Part shown: piece by piece, positions 1-5,230 of the stretch
Numbering within the stretch: the first letter of the stretch is position 1
How the letters are laid out: the number at the start of each line of letters is the position of its first letter
Assembly (NCBI GenBank): GCA_002438845.1
Contig: DJRG01000046.1
Location: 1 to 5,230 of the forward strand
Length of the DNA stretch: 5,230 bases
Direction: 5' to 3'
Source of the DNA: Bacteroidales bacterium UBA6366
Lineage (GTDB): Bacteria; Bacteroidota; Bacteroidia; Bacteroidales; UBA932
Translations under genes and position numbers: made by a program
The notes under the pieces: model-generated
The model's input: the letters and a program-made list of their open reading frames with translations, nothing else
Told to the model about the DNA's origin: nothing
Database searches by the model: none

Positions 1-1158
1 ATCGCCCGCTGCAACGAGATTCTCGGCAGTGTGGAGGAGCAGATGAAGGTCATCAAGGCAGAGACCATAGAACTCAAGAACAAATACGCTGATCCGAGAA
101 GGACAGAGATACGTCCTTCCGCTGGTGAGTTCAACCCGGAGGACTTCTACGCCGACGAGGACATGGTCATCACGATCTCCCATCTGGGCTACATCAAGAG
201 GACTCCTCTGACCGAGTACCGCACACAGGCGCGCGGCGGGGTAGGAATGAAGGGAAGCGCGACGAGGGACGAGGACTTCATCGACCACATCTACATCGCG
301 AACATGCACTCCACAATGCTCCTCTTCACCCAGACTGGACGCTGCTTCTGGCTCAAGGTCTACGAGATTCCGGAAGGCTCAAGGGCATCCAAGGGACGCG
401 CCATCCAGAATGTGCTCAACATCCCTAACGACAAGATCCTGGCCTACATCAACGTCAAGACTCTCAAGGATCCTGAATATGTCAGCGGCAACAACATCGT
501 GCTGATTACCAAGAGGGGTATCATCAAGAAGACCTCTCTGGAGGCATATTCACACCCAAGGGCGGCCGGTGTGAACGCCGTCAACCTCCGTGATGGGGAT
601 GAGCTGGTCGAGGCCTTGCTGACCAACGGCAGCGAGGAGATCCTGATCGCCGCCCGCGAGGGACGCTGCTGCCGCTTCGACGAAACCGACGCCCGTCCGA
701 TGGGCAGAAACTCCACCGGAGTGCGTGGCATCAATATTGAAGACGACGATGAGGTCATCGGAGCCATCAATTACGATCCTAAGGCGGAGGACGCTTCGGC
801 GCACACAGTGCTTGTCGTGAGCGAGAACGGATTCGGAAAGAGAACCGATTTCGATGAATATCGTATCACCAACCGAGGCGGCAAGGGTGTCAAGACCATC
901 AGCATCACCGAGAAGACGGGCAAGCTGATCGCCATCAAGAACGTGACCGAGAACGATGACCTGATGATCATCGAAAAGTCCGGTCTGACGATAAGGATGG
1001 CGGTCTCCGACATCAGAGTGGCGGGAAGGGCTACTCAGGGAGTGAAACTGATCAACATCAAGAACGGCGACTCGATCGCGGCCATCTCGACTGTTGAGAA
1101 GAGCGGTGACGAGGAACAACCAGTCGCCGATGAGGCTTCCGAGGCCCCTCAGGAGTAG
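1..1158 (+). CDS. gyrA: DNA gyrase subunit A, C-terminal part (5' truncated by window)
   Basis: This is the 3' part of gyrA: 385 codons in frame from base 1, then TAG. The start lies outside the window; the GTG at 31 is internal. GyrA is the DNA-cutting and DNA-wrapping subunit of gyrase (A2B2), which introduces negative supercoils using ATP. The first ~45 visible residues are the end of the coiled-coil/tower region, with the family-typical KYADPRRTEI. After that come six repeats of the C-terminal beta-pinwheel, each starting with a hydrophobic strand and a G-x-x-K/R turn, for example VITISHLGYIKRT, VLITKRGIIKKT and VLVVSENGFGKRT. The GyrA box in blade 1 (226-246) reads QARGGVG rather than QRRGGKG, and blade 5 carries TNRGGKG. 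An acidic tail of ~20 residues ends the protein. The N-terminal domain with the catalytic tyrosine and quinolone-resistance region is not visible. ParC is the alternative, but six complete blades with a box favour GyrA. Confidence 0.96.
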   Translation: MARCNEILGSVEEQMKVIKAETIELKNKYADPRRTEIRPSAGEFNPEDFYADEDMVITISHLGYIKRTPLTEYRTQARGGVGMKGSATRDEDFIDHIYIANMHSTMLLFTQTGRCFWLKVYEIPEGSRASKGRAIQNVLNIPNDKILAYINVKTLKDPEYVSGNNIVLITKRGIIKKTSLEAYSHPRAAGVNAVNLRDGDELVEALLTNGSEEILIAAREGRCCRFDETDARPMGRNSTGVRGINIEDDDEVIGAINYDPKAEDASAHTVLVVSENGFGKRTDFDEYRITNRGGKGVKTISITEKTGKLIAIKNVTENDDLMIIEKSGLTIRMAVSDIRVAGRATQGVKLINIKNGDSIAAISTVEKSGDEEQPVADEASEAPQE

Positions 1159-1160
1159 AT

Positions 1161-1180
1161 TATTTAGAAACAACTAAATA
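1161..1180. repeat. Small AT-rich inverted repeat in the gyrA-TPR gap
   Basis: TATTTAG (1161-1167) and CTAAATA (1174-1180) are perfect 7-nt inverted repeats around a 6-nt spacer AAACAA. The repeat starts 2 nt after the gyrA stop codon and ends 9 nt before the TPR start codon. The stem has only one G-C pair, so it would be a weak RNA hairpin. It could be an operator-like palindrome or a chance product of AT-rich sequence. Confidence 0.35.
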
Positions 1181-1189
1181 CCAATAATC

Positions 1190-2509
1190 ATGAAAAGGAC
1201 ATTGATTGTGTTGGCATTGCTCGCTTCCTTCCAGGTAGCGGATGCCCAGTCTAACGTGAACTCAGCCGCAAAGGCGGTCGAGAGTGCTCTGGCCGCTTCC
1301 CAGAACGAGAAGAAGGCCACTAAAGTGGCGACTTGGATGAAACTTGCCCAAGCCTATGTTGACGCTTACGGAGCGCCTGCCGGAAATGTTTGGCTCGGCG
1401 CGGACATGAACGCCCTTCAGCTTTCCATGGGTGGCGAGAAACCGACATCTGTCGAGATGGTTACCCTGAACGGTGCTCAGTACACCAAGCAGGTCTACGA
1501 GAACAAGAATCTCTACTTCAACGCTAATGGTCAGCTCTCTGTGATCGAGGTTGTGAAACCGGTTGTCGAGAATGCTCTCCCTAAGGCGCTTGAGGCCTAC
1601 AAGAAGGCTTACGAGCTTGATGTGAAGCGCAGCAAGGACAAAGACATCAGCGCCGGGATCAAGACCATCTCCGAGAAGCTGAACCAGGAGGCCTACAACT
1701 CCTACACCCTCGGTGACGTCAAGAAGGCTGAAGAGTACTTTGAGGCAGCCTACAATGCCGCCGCACAGAAGCCTTACGCTCAGATAGACACCAATTCCCT
1801 GTACAACGCGGCTTTCACATCTTGGAGCACGGAGAATTTCTCCAAGGCCAAGGACATGTTCGACAAGTGCCTTGGCTATGGCTACTACGGAGACAACGGT
1901 GAGGTTTTCGCGAAGCTTTCCGACTGTGTGTCCCACATCGACACCACCAAGGCCGGCAAGACTGCCGCAAAGGACTATCTTGAGCAGGGTTTCCAGAAAT
2001 TCCCGACAAGCGAGAGCATCGTCTTCGGTCTCATCAACTACTACATGACCAGCGGTGAGGGCACAGACAGGCTCTTCGAGCTCCTCCAGCAGGCCAAGAC
2101 CACTTCCCCTGACAACGCTTCCCTCTACTATGTTGAGGGCCAGGCCTACAAGCAGCTTGGAGATCTGGACAAGGCCGCAAAGGCTTATGACGAGTCCGCG
2201 GCCAAGGATCCAAAGTACGTCTTCGCCTACATCGGAAAGGGTCAGATGTACTATGACAAGGCTCTCGAGCTTCAGGAGAAAGCCCAGAATGAACTTGATG
2301 ACAACAAGTACATGGCTCTTGTACAGGAATTTGAGGTGACATTGAAGAAGTGCATCGATCCGTTCGAGCAGGCTTACGTTGTCTGCGAGGATCCGTCCAT
2401 CAAGTCGACGATCGCCGAGTACCTCAAGCAGATCTACTACCGTTTCCGTGATCAGGATCCTAAGTATCAGGCCGGCTACGAGAAGTACAACGCACTGCTG
2501 AACAACTAA
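1190..2509 (+). CDS. Exported tetratricopeptide-repeat protein
   Basis: This is a 439-residue protein of unknown specific function. Residues 1-20 form a signal peptide: positive MKR, a hydrophobic core LIVLALLASF, and a probable signal peptidase I site after VADA or VADAQ. There is no lipobox cysteine, so it should be periplasmic or loosely envelope-associated. The mature part is mostly alpha-helical. Recognisable TPR units lie near residues 163-196 (AYNSYTLGDVKKAEEYFEAA), 204-237 (AAFTSWSTENFSKAKDMFDK) and 310-343 (YVEGQAYKQLGDLDKAAKAY), with weaker helices between and after them. TPRs are protein-binding scaffolds, so a role in envelope protein interactions is inferred. The gene follows gyrA by 31 nt on the same strand with no terminator or TAnnTTTG box between them, so it is probably cotranscribed. 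The ATG at 1190 is chosen because it gives the complete signal peptide. No Shine-Dalgarno sequence is visible, as is usual in Bacteroidota. Confidence 0.88.
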   Translation: MKRTLIVLALLASFQVADAQSNVNSAAKAVESALAASQNEKKATKVATWMKLAQAYVDAYGAPAGNVWLGADMNALQLSMGGEKPTSVEMVTLNGAQYTKQVYENKNLYFNANGQLSVIEVVKPVVENALPKALEAYKKAYELDVKRSKDKDISAGIKTISEKLNQEAYNSYTLGDVKKAEEYFEAAYNAAAQKPYAQIDTNSLYNAAFTSWSTENFSKAKDMFDKCLGYGYYGDNGEVFAKLSDCVSHIDTTKAGKTAAKDYLEQGFQKFPTSESIVFGLINYYMTSGEGTDRLFELLQQAKTTSPDNASLYYVEGQAYKQLGDLDKAAKAYDESAAKDPKYVFAYIGKGQMYYDKALELQEKAQNELDDNKYMALVQEFEVTLKKCIDPFEQAYVVCEDPSIKSTIAEYLKQIYYRFRDQDPKYQAGYEKYNALLNN

Positions 2510-2575
2510 TCGGTCGGCACGCTGCCATGACGAATGTGCGTGGCGGGTAAATGCTTGATTTACAATTAATAACGA

Positions 2576-2618
2576 AATCACCTCCAGCCGAATCGGGCTG
2601 GAGGTGATTGTTTTTATT
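2576..2618 (+). terminator. Intrinsic terminator after the TPR gene, possibly bidirectional
   Basis: A perfect 14-bp stem (2576-2589 with 2596-2609), GC-rich in its upper half, has a 6-nt loop GAATCG. G and then TTTTTATT follow on the + strand, the standard intrinsic terminator layout. It lies 66 nt after the TPR stop codon and should end the gyrA-TPR transcript. It also lies about 70 nt beyond the stop of the convergent phoH gene. Read on the minus strand it is followed by a weaker T-rich stretch (TCGTTATTAATT), so it may stop that transcript too. Confidence 0.88.
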
Positions 2619-2680
2619 GGTTGATAATCAGTTATTTACCTGCCACGGGTGTCGGAAGTGGAAACCGACAATCGCATGCC

Positions 2681-3661
2681 TTAATCGCTTTCGTGTCCGT
2701 CCACGGTCTCGGACCAATCCTCGGCCTCCTTTTTGTCGAAGGCCTTTACGATCTTGCTCACGAGCGGGTGGCGGACGATGTCCTCGTTGGTGAAGAAGAT
2801 GGTGCTGACACCCTTGATGTTCCTAAGGAGGCTGATGCCGCGCAGCAGGCCGGAGTCCTCACGGCGCGGAAGATCGACCTGGGTCGCGTCGCCGGTCACG
2901 ATGAACTTGGCGTTCATGCCCATTCGAGTCAGGAACATCTTCAACTGGCCTAAATTCGTGTTCTGGGCCTCGTCAAGAATGACACAGGCACGGTCTAAGG
3001 TACGGCCCCGCATGTAAGCCAGCGGAGCTATCTGGATGGTGCCCTCCTCGATGAACTCTTGCAGTCTTTTGGGCGGGATCATGTCTCCAAGGGCGTCGTA
3101 CAGCGGTTGGAGGTACGGATCCAATTTGTCTTTCAGGTCTCCGGGCAGGAATCCGAGCCGTTCCCCAGCCTCGACGGCGGGACGTGTCAGGATGATGCGT
3201 TTGATTTCCCGGTTCTTCAGTGCCCTTACCGCCAGGGCTATCGCAATGTAAGTCTTTCCGGTTCCGGCCGGGCCGACGGCGAAGACGAGATCGTTCTCGA
3301 AATAGGCCTTGACCATCTCCTGCTGGGTCTTGTTGCGGGCCTTGATCGGTTTGCCCTCAGTGCTGTGGACGATGATCGCCTCTCCGTTCAGTTTGAAATT
3401 GTTGGGCGAGTTCTCTCCGTCGAAGATGTCCTCGACATCGAAGGATGTGAGGTTCATCTTGTGCATCCTCCGCTCTATCAACTCGGCGAATTTCTGGTTG
3501 AATTCCTGGATGTCGTTCTCCTTGCCCTCGAGGTGGATCTCATTGCCTCTGGCTACCACCTTAAGTCCATGAAAATAAGAGCAGAATTCTTCTAGAATCT
3601 TGTTCCCGGCCCCGAAAATCTCGATGGGGTCGATGGCGTCAAGCGTTATGGTTTTCTTCAT
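2681..3661 (-). CDS. PhoH family P-loop ATPase (PhoL/YbeZ-like)
   Basis: This 326-residue cytoplasmic protein is a PhoH/YbeZ-type nucleotide hydrolase related to the helicase core. Residues ~1-65 form an N-terminal domain with a KH-like segment (VVARGNEIHLEG). Next come a Q-motif-like RNKTQQ (109-114), Walker A GPAGTGKT (130-137), TRPAVEAGERLGFLPGD (159-175), MRGRTL (217-222), Walker B VILDEAQN (227-234) and the VTGDATQVDLP motif (255-265). A conserved TNEDIVRHPLV lies near the C-terminus. Length and motif order match a full-length family member, and no C-terminal PIN domain is fused. In E. coli, YbeZ partners with the RNase YbeY in ribosome/rRNA metabolism; the same role here is inferred. 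The start is the ATG at 3661, 2 nt after the capA-like stop codon. A TTG at 3667 would add two residues and is less likely. The gene has no promoter of its own in view and probably depends on the capA-like gene's transcript. Confidence 0.94.
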   Translation of the reverse strand: MKKTITLDAIDPIEIFGAGNKILEEFCSYFHGLKVVARGNEIHLEGKENDIQEFNQKFAELIERRMHKMNLTSFDVEDIFDGENSPNNFKLNGEAIIVHSTEGKPIKARNKTQQEMVKAYFENDLVFAVGPAGTGKTYIAIALAVRALKNREIKRIILTRPAVEAGERLGFLPGDLKDKLDPYLQPLYDALGDMIPPKRLQEFIEEGTIQIAPLAYMRGRTLDRACVILDEAQNTNLGQLKMFLTRMGMNAKFIVTGDATQVDLPRREDSGLLRGISLLRNIKGVSTIFFTNEDIVRHPLVSKIVKAFDKKEAEDWSETVDGHESD

Positions 3662-3663
3662 TA

Positions 3664-4908
3664 TCAATCAATAATTCCTGTTTCTTTCTTTACCCTCTCG
3701 TAGGAGGCGATCATCTTGTCGTAGTCCCATGGATTGATCCAAAGGTCACGTTTACCGACATATTCCTTGATGGGGAAAGTGGTGTAGCCGCACGTCAGGT
3801 GGCCTGGCCTTGAGCACCATGTCAGCGTCAGAAGCGGCTCCAGCATATTCTTGTTCCCAAGCCAATCTTTTGTGAAGCGCAGCGTCACCATCATCCCGAC
3901 CTGGGTGTTCGGGGCGCTCATGTTCGAAATGAAATTTCCCAATGAATATACCACCGGCACTTTCCTCACTCTAACTCCGTTCTTCGAAGAGACTGTCAGA
4001 GTCTCAATATCTTGCAGTACATGAGGGTGCGCCCCGACCACCGCGTCGCAGCCTTTTTCCGCCAGCCAGCGCGCAAACCGGCCCTGCGAGGCTGAATGTC
4101 TGAGGACATATTCATTGCCCCAATGAGGCAGTGCTATGGTGAAGTCGGCTCCTGATTCCCTTGCCCTTCGGATCGCGCCGGCTATTTCGATGGTGTCGAT
4201 CCGGTGGACCTTCGGGTACTCTTCCCTGATGCCGCAGTTCGTGCCGTAGGTGAAGTTAACCAATGCGATGCGGATGCCCTTCGAAACGATCCTCAGCGGG
4301 AAGCGCAGCGAGTCATCCTCGGCGGAAGCGGCGGCACCGGTGTGCCTGACGAGCCCCTCTTTCTCCATCTTTGAATATATTCCCAGAGTCCTCCGAATCC
4401 CTTTCGTCCCTTTGTCAAGAATATGATTGTTCGCGGTCAGGAATATGTCCACGCCGCTTTTCGCAACCGCCTCGGCATAGCTGTCCGGCGCCGAGAAGCA
4501 TGGGTAGCCGGTGTAAGGTTTCCCGGCCAGAGTGAACTCCATGTTCGCCACGGCTATGTCCGCTTCCTTGATCAGACGCTCGATCTTTGGGAAACACTCC
4601 GAGAAATCGAACGAGTCTTCTCCGACCCTGGCGTTCGCGATTTGGTCCCGATGCATCATCATGTCTCCCATGATCACAATGCTGACCGTGTCCGGGGTCT
4701 GAAAGAATGGATGTGGAATATTCAGTCCTTGTGTAAGGTATGGCTCCGGCTTGCCGTTCCGCGACAATGACTCATCCCGGAGGTTCTGGGCCGCTTGAAA
4801 GCGAGAGGGAATCAAACCATGCTGAAATGACCCCCTTTGGATGTCTTGTGACATCGCAGAACAGGTAAGTGTAAGGAACAGAAGACTGGTTGTCAGAATT
4901 TTCCGCAT
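3664..4908 (-). CDS. CapA family protein (PGA_cap metallophosphatase-like), exported
   Basis: This 414-residue protein belongs to the CapA/PGA_cap family, which has a calcineurin-like metallophosphatase fold. Residues 1-20 are a signal peptide (MRKILTTSLLFLTLTC, then SAMS before Q21). C16 does not sit in a good lipobox, so signal peptidase I cleavage after S20 is favoured. Family motifs appear in order: IVIMGDMMMHRDQ (D82), VANMEFTLAG (E124), FLTANNHILDKG (N160, N161, H162), LPHWGNEY (H262), GAHPHVLQ (H294, H296) and YSLGNFI (321-326). These residues probably form the metal site. The family is named for Bacillus CapA of poly-gamma-glutamate capsule synthesis, but no capB/capC homologue is visible, so substrate and capsule role are unknown. 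The ATG at 4908 is chosen because it begins the signal peptide; the open frame upstream runs through the promoter region. The stop codon is 2 nt before phoH, indicating an operon. Confidence 0.93.
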   Translation of the reverse strand: MRKILTTSLLFLTLTCSAMSQDIQRGSFQHGLIPSRFQAAQNLRDESLSRNGKPEPYLTQGLNIPHPFFQTPDTVSIVIMGDMMMHRDQIANARVGEDSFDFSECFPKIERLIKEADIAVANMEFTLAGKPYTGYPCFSAPDSYAEAVAKSGVDIFLTANNHILDKGTKGIRRTLGIYSKMEKEGLVRHTGAAASAEDDSLRFPLRIVSKGIRIALVNFTYGTNCGIREEYPKVHRIDTIEIAGAIRRARESGADFTIALPHWGNEYVLRHSASQGRFARWLAEKGCDAVVGAHPHVLQDIETLTVSSKNGVRVRKVPVVYSLGNFISNMSAPNTQVGMMVTLRFTKDWLGNKNMLEPLLTLTWCSRPGHLTCGYTTFPIKEYVGKRDLWINPWDYDKMIASYERVKKETGIID

Positions 4909-4911
4909 GCA

Positions 4912-4943
4912 CAAAGATAATAATACGTGCTGGATTTTAAAAA
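4912..4943 (-). promoter_or_regulatory. Candidate Bacteroidota-type promoter of the capA-phoH operon
   Basis: On the minus strand, TATCTTTG (4919-4912) matches the Bacteroidota -7 consensus TAnnTTTG exactly. About 19 nt upstream there is only a T-run (4943-4939), a weak match to the -33 element TTTG. The box ends 3 nt before the capA start codon, which would put transcription start at or very near the ATG. The assignment rests on consensus only. Confidence 0.55.
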
Positions 4944-4957
4944 TATTGCGATATCCT

Positions 4958-4988
4958 CTTGCGATTGTAAAATTTTTTCGTAACTTTG
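4958..4988 (+). promoter_or_regulatory. Bacteroidota-type promoter of the tRNA-His gene
   Basis: TAACTTTG (4981-4988) is an exact match to the -7 consensus TAnnTTTG. CTTG (4958-4961) is a near match to the -33 element TTTG, with a 19-bp spacer, the usual distance for the Bacteroidota primary sigma factor. Initiation should fall around 4992-4996, leaving a leader of under ten or so nucleotides before the mature tRNA. Confidence 0.72.
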
Positions 4989-5001
4989 CAATCTCTAACA
5001 C

Positions 5002-5078
5002 GGTGCGATTAGTTCAGTTGGTAGAGCACCAGATTGTGGTTCTGGGTGTCGTGGGTTCGAGCCCCACATCGCACCCCA
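5002..5078 (+). tRNA. tRNA-His (anticodon GTG)
   Basis: A full cloverleaf can be folded. The acceptor stem is GTGCGAT (5003-5009) with ATCGCAC (5068-5074). The D stem is GTTC/GAGC (5012-5015 with 5024-5027). The anticodon stem is CCAGA/TCTGG (5029-5033 with 5041-5045), with loop TTGTGGT and anticodon GTG at 5036-5038, which reads histidine CAY codons. The T arm is GTGGG-TTCGAGC-CCCAC (5051-5067). The histidine identity pair is present: G-1 is encoded at 5002 opposite C73 at 5075. The 3' CCA is encoded at 5076-5078. The gene has its own promoter upstream and a hairpin terminator directly downstream, so it appears to be a single-gene unit divergent from capA. Confidence 0.97.
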
Positions 5079-5120
5079 ACAAGAAAGGCGGAAGATTTTT
5101 TCTTCCGCCTTTCTTGTTGG
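5076..5120 (+). terminator. Hairpin terminator of tRNA-His, likely bidirectional
   Basis: A perfect 20-bp inverted repeat (5076-5095 with 5101-5120) surrounds a TTTTT loop. The GC-rich core GGCGGAAGA/TCTTCCGCC is flanked by an A-rich arm (AACAAGAAA) upstream and a T-rich arm (TTTCTTGTT) downstream. This is the layout of an intrinsic terminator that can work in both directions, with the T-rich arm serving as the U-tract. The outermost pairs reach into the CCA end of the tRNA. Confidence 0.85.
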
Positions 5121-5217
5121 AGCGCGAATCCAACCCCCCAGTCACTTTGTGACAGCCCCAGAGGGGCACGGGGAAAGGATTCCCCGAAACCCCTTCGGTC
5201 ACTTCGCACGCTTTGCG
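5116..5217. repeat. Cluster of consecutive small palindromes, candidate intergenic repeat element
   Basis: Five short hairpins follow one another with only a few bases between most of them: GTTGGA/TCCAAC (5116-5121 with 5129-5134), GTCAC-TTT-GTGAC (5141-5153), GCCCC-AGA-GGGGC (5155-5167), CGGGGAA-AGGA-TTCCCCG (5169-5186) and the weaker CGCA/TGCG (5205-5208 with 5214-5217). No plausible protein is encoded here on either strand. From memory, intergenic elements with a CAGT-palindrome-ACAGCCCC arrangement recur in gut bacterial genomes, so a dispersed palindromic repeat is the best guess. A structured RNA or the edge of a mobile element beyond the window is possible. The rest to 5230 shows nothing recognisable. 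Confidence 0.5.
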
Positions 5218-5230
5218 CACAATTCCTCCA

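Noticed and set aside
550..1173. Minus-strand 207-codon open frame opposite gyrA
   Set aside because: It is antisense to the conserved gyrA pinwheel, and its translation has no recognisable domain or signal.
1262..2581. Long 439-codon open frame on the minus strand opposite the TPR gene
   Set aside because: It is a codon-bias shadow: leucine/valine-rich low-complexity translation with no family motifs, fully antisense to a protein with a signal peptide and TPR motifs. The equal length is coincidence.
2650..2670. TGTCGG/CCGACA hairpin just after the phoH stop as its terminator
   Set aside because: It has a 6-bp stem with a 9-nt loop and no T-tract on the minus strand. The stronger hairpin at 2576-2609 is a better candidate.
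3059..3595. Plus-strand 178-codon open frame opposite phoH
   Set aside because: It is antisense to the conserved PhoH motifs, and its translation is the acidic/hydrophobic mix typical of a shadow frame.
3661..3667. TTG start for phoH at 3667
   Set aside because: It would overlap the capA stop codon and add only two residues. The ATG at 3661 begins the family-like MKKT.
4860..4908. Lipoprotein signal in the CapA-like protein (C16)
   Set aside because: The residues before the cysteine are TLT, a poor lipobox, while AMS before Q21 is a good signal peptidase I site.
4909..5001. N-terminally extended capA starting at 5001
   Set aside because: The extension would run through both promoter boxes and place 31 residues in front of an obvious signal peptide. 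The ATG at 4908 is better.
4841..5220. Open frames running through tRNA-His on both strands
   Set aside because: They translate the tRNA and its terminator (strings such as GLEPTTPRTTIWCSTN), a well-known spurious annotation pattern around tRNA genes.
5068..5230. Integration site (att) at the 3' end of tRNA-His
   Set aside because: No repeated copy of the tRNA 3' end longer than a few bases is present in the window, and no integrase gene is visible. Sequence beyond 5230 would be needed.
1..5230. CRISPR array, toxin-antitoxin, defence or phage genes
   Set aside because: There are no evenly spaced repeats, and every convincing coding frame is assigned to housekeeping or envelope families.

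Overview
The window looks like ordinary chromosomal sequence from a Bacteroidota (Bacteroidales-like) bacterium of moderate GC content. Three things suggest this. The promoter boxes upstream of the tRNA and of the capA-like gene fit the Bacteroidota -7 consensus TAnnTTTG. None of the three visible start codons has a convincing Shine-Dalgarno sequence. The GyrA, TPR and PhoH proteins read like Bacteroidota family members. The genus cannot be fixed from this sequence.

Layout. Positions 1-1158 (+) hold the 3' part of gyrA, covering the last piece of the tower/coiled-coil region and the whole six-bladed C-terminal DNA-wrapping domain. After a 31-nt gap comes a complete gene for an exported TPR protein (1190-2509, +), closed by a strong 14-bp hairpin terminator at 2576-2618. 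Two minus-strand genes converge on that terminator: a PhoH-family ATPase (2681-3661) and, upstream of it, a CapA-like exported metallophosphatase-fold protein (3664-4908). Their junction is TGATAATG, only 2 nt between stop and start, so they are very probably one transcript read capA then phoH. A 93-nt AT-rich divergent region (4909-5001) carries one promoter for capA (-) and one for a tRNA-His(GTG) gene (+, 5002-5078). The tRNA has its own hairpin terminator. The last ~110 nt contain no gene but a run of small back-to-back palindromes that look like an intergenic repeat.

How the parts relate. gyrA serves DNA topology, and the downstream TPR gene is probably carried on the gyrA transcript. 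The PhoH protein is likely linked to RNA/ribosome metabolism. The CapA-like protein probably acts outside the cytoplasm. There is no sign of a phage, transposase, CRISPR array, toxin-antitoxin or defence system. The only structure not explained by standard genes is the palindrome cluster at the right edge, with smaller curiosities in the terminators and in the very short capA leader.
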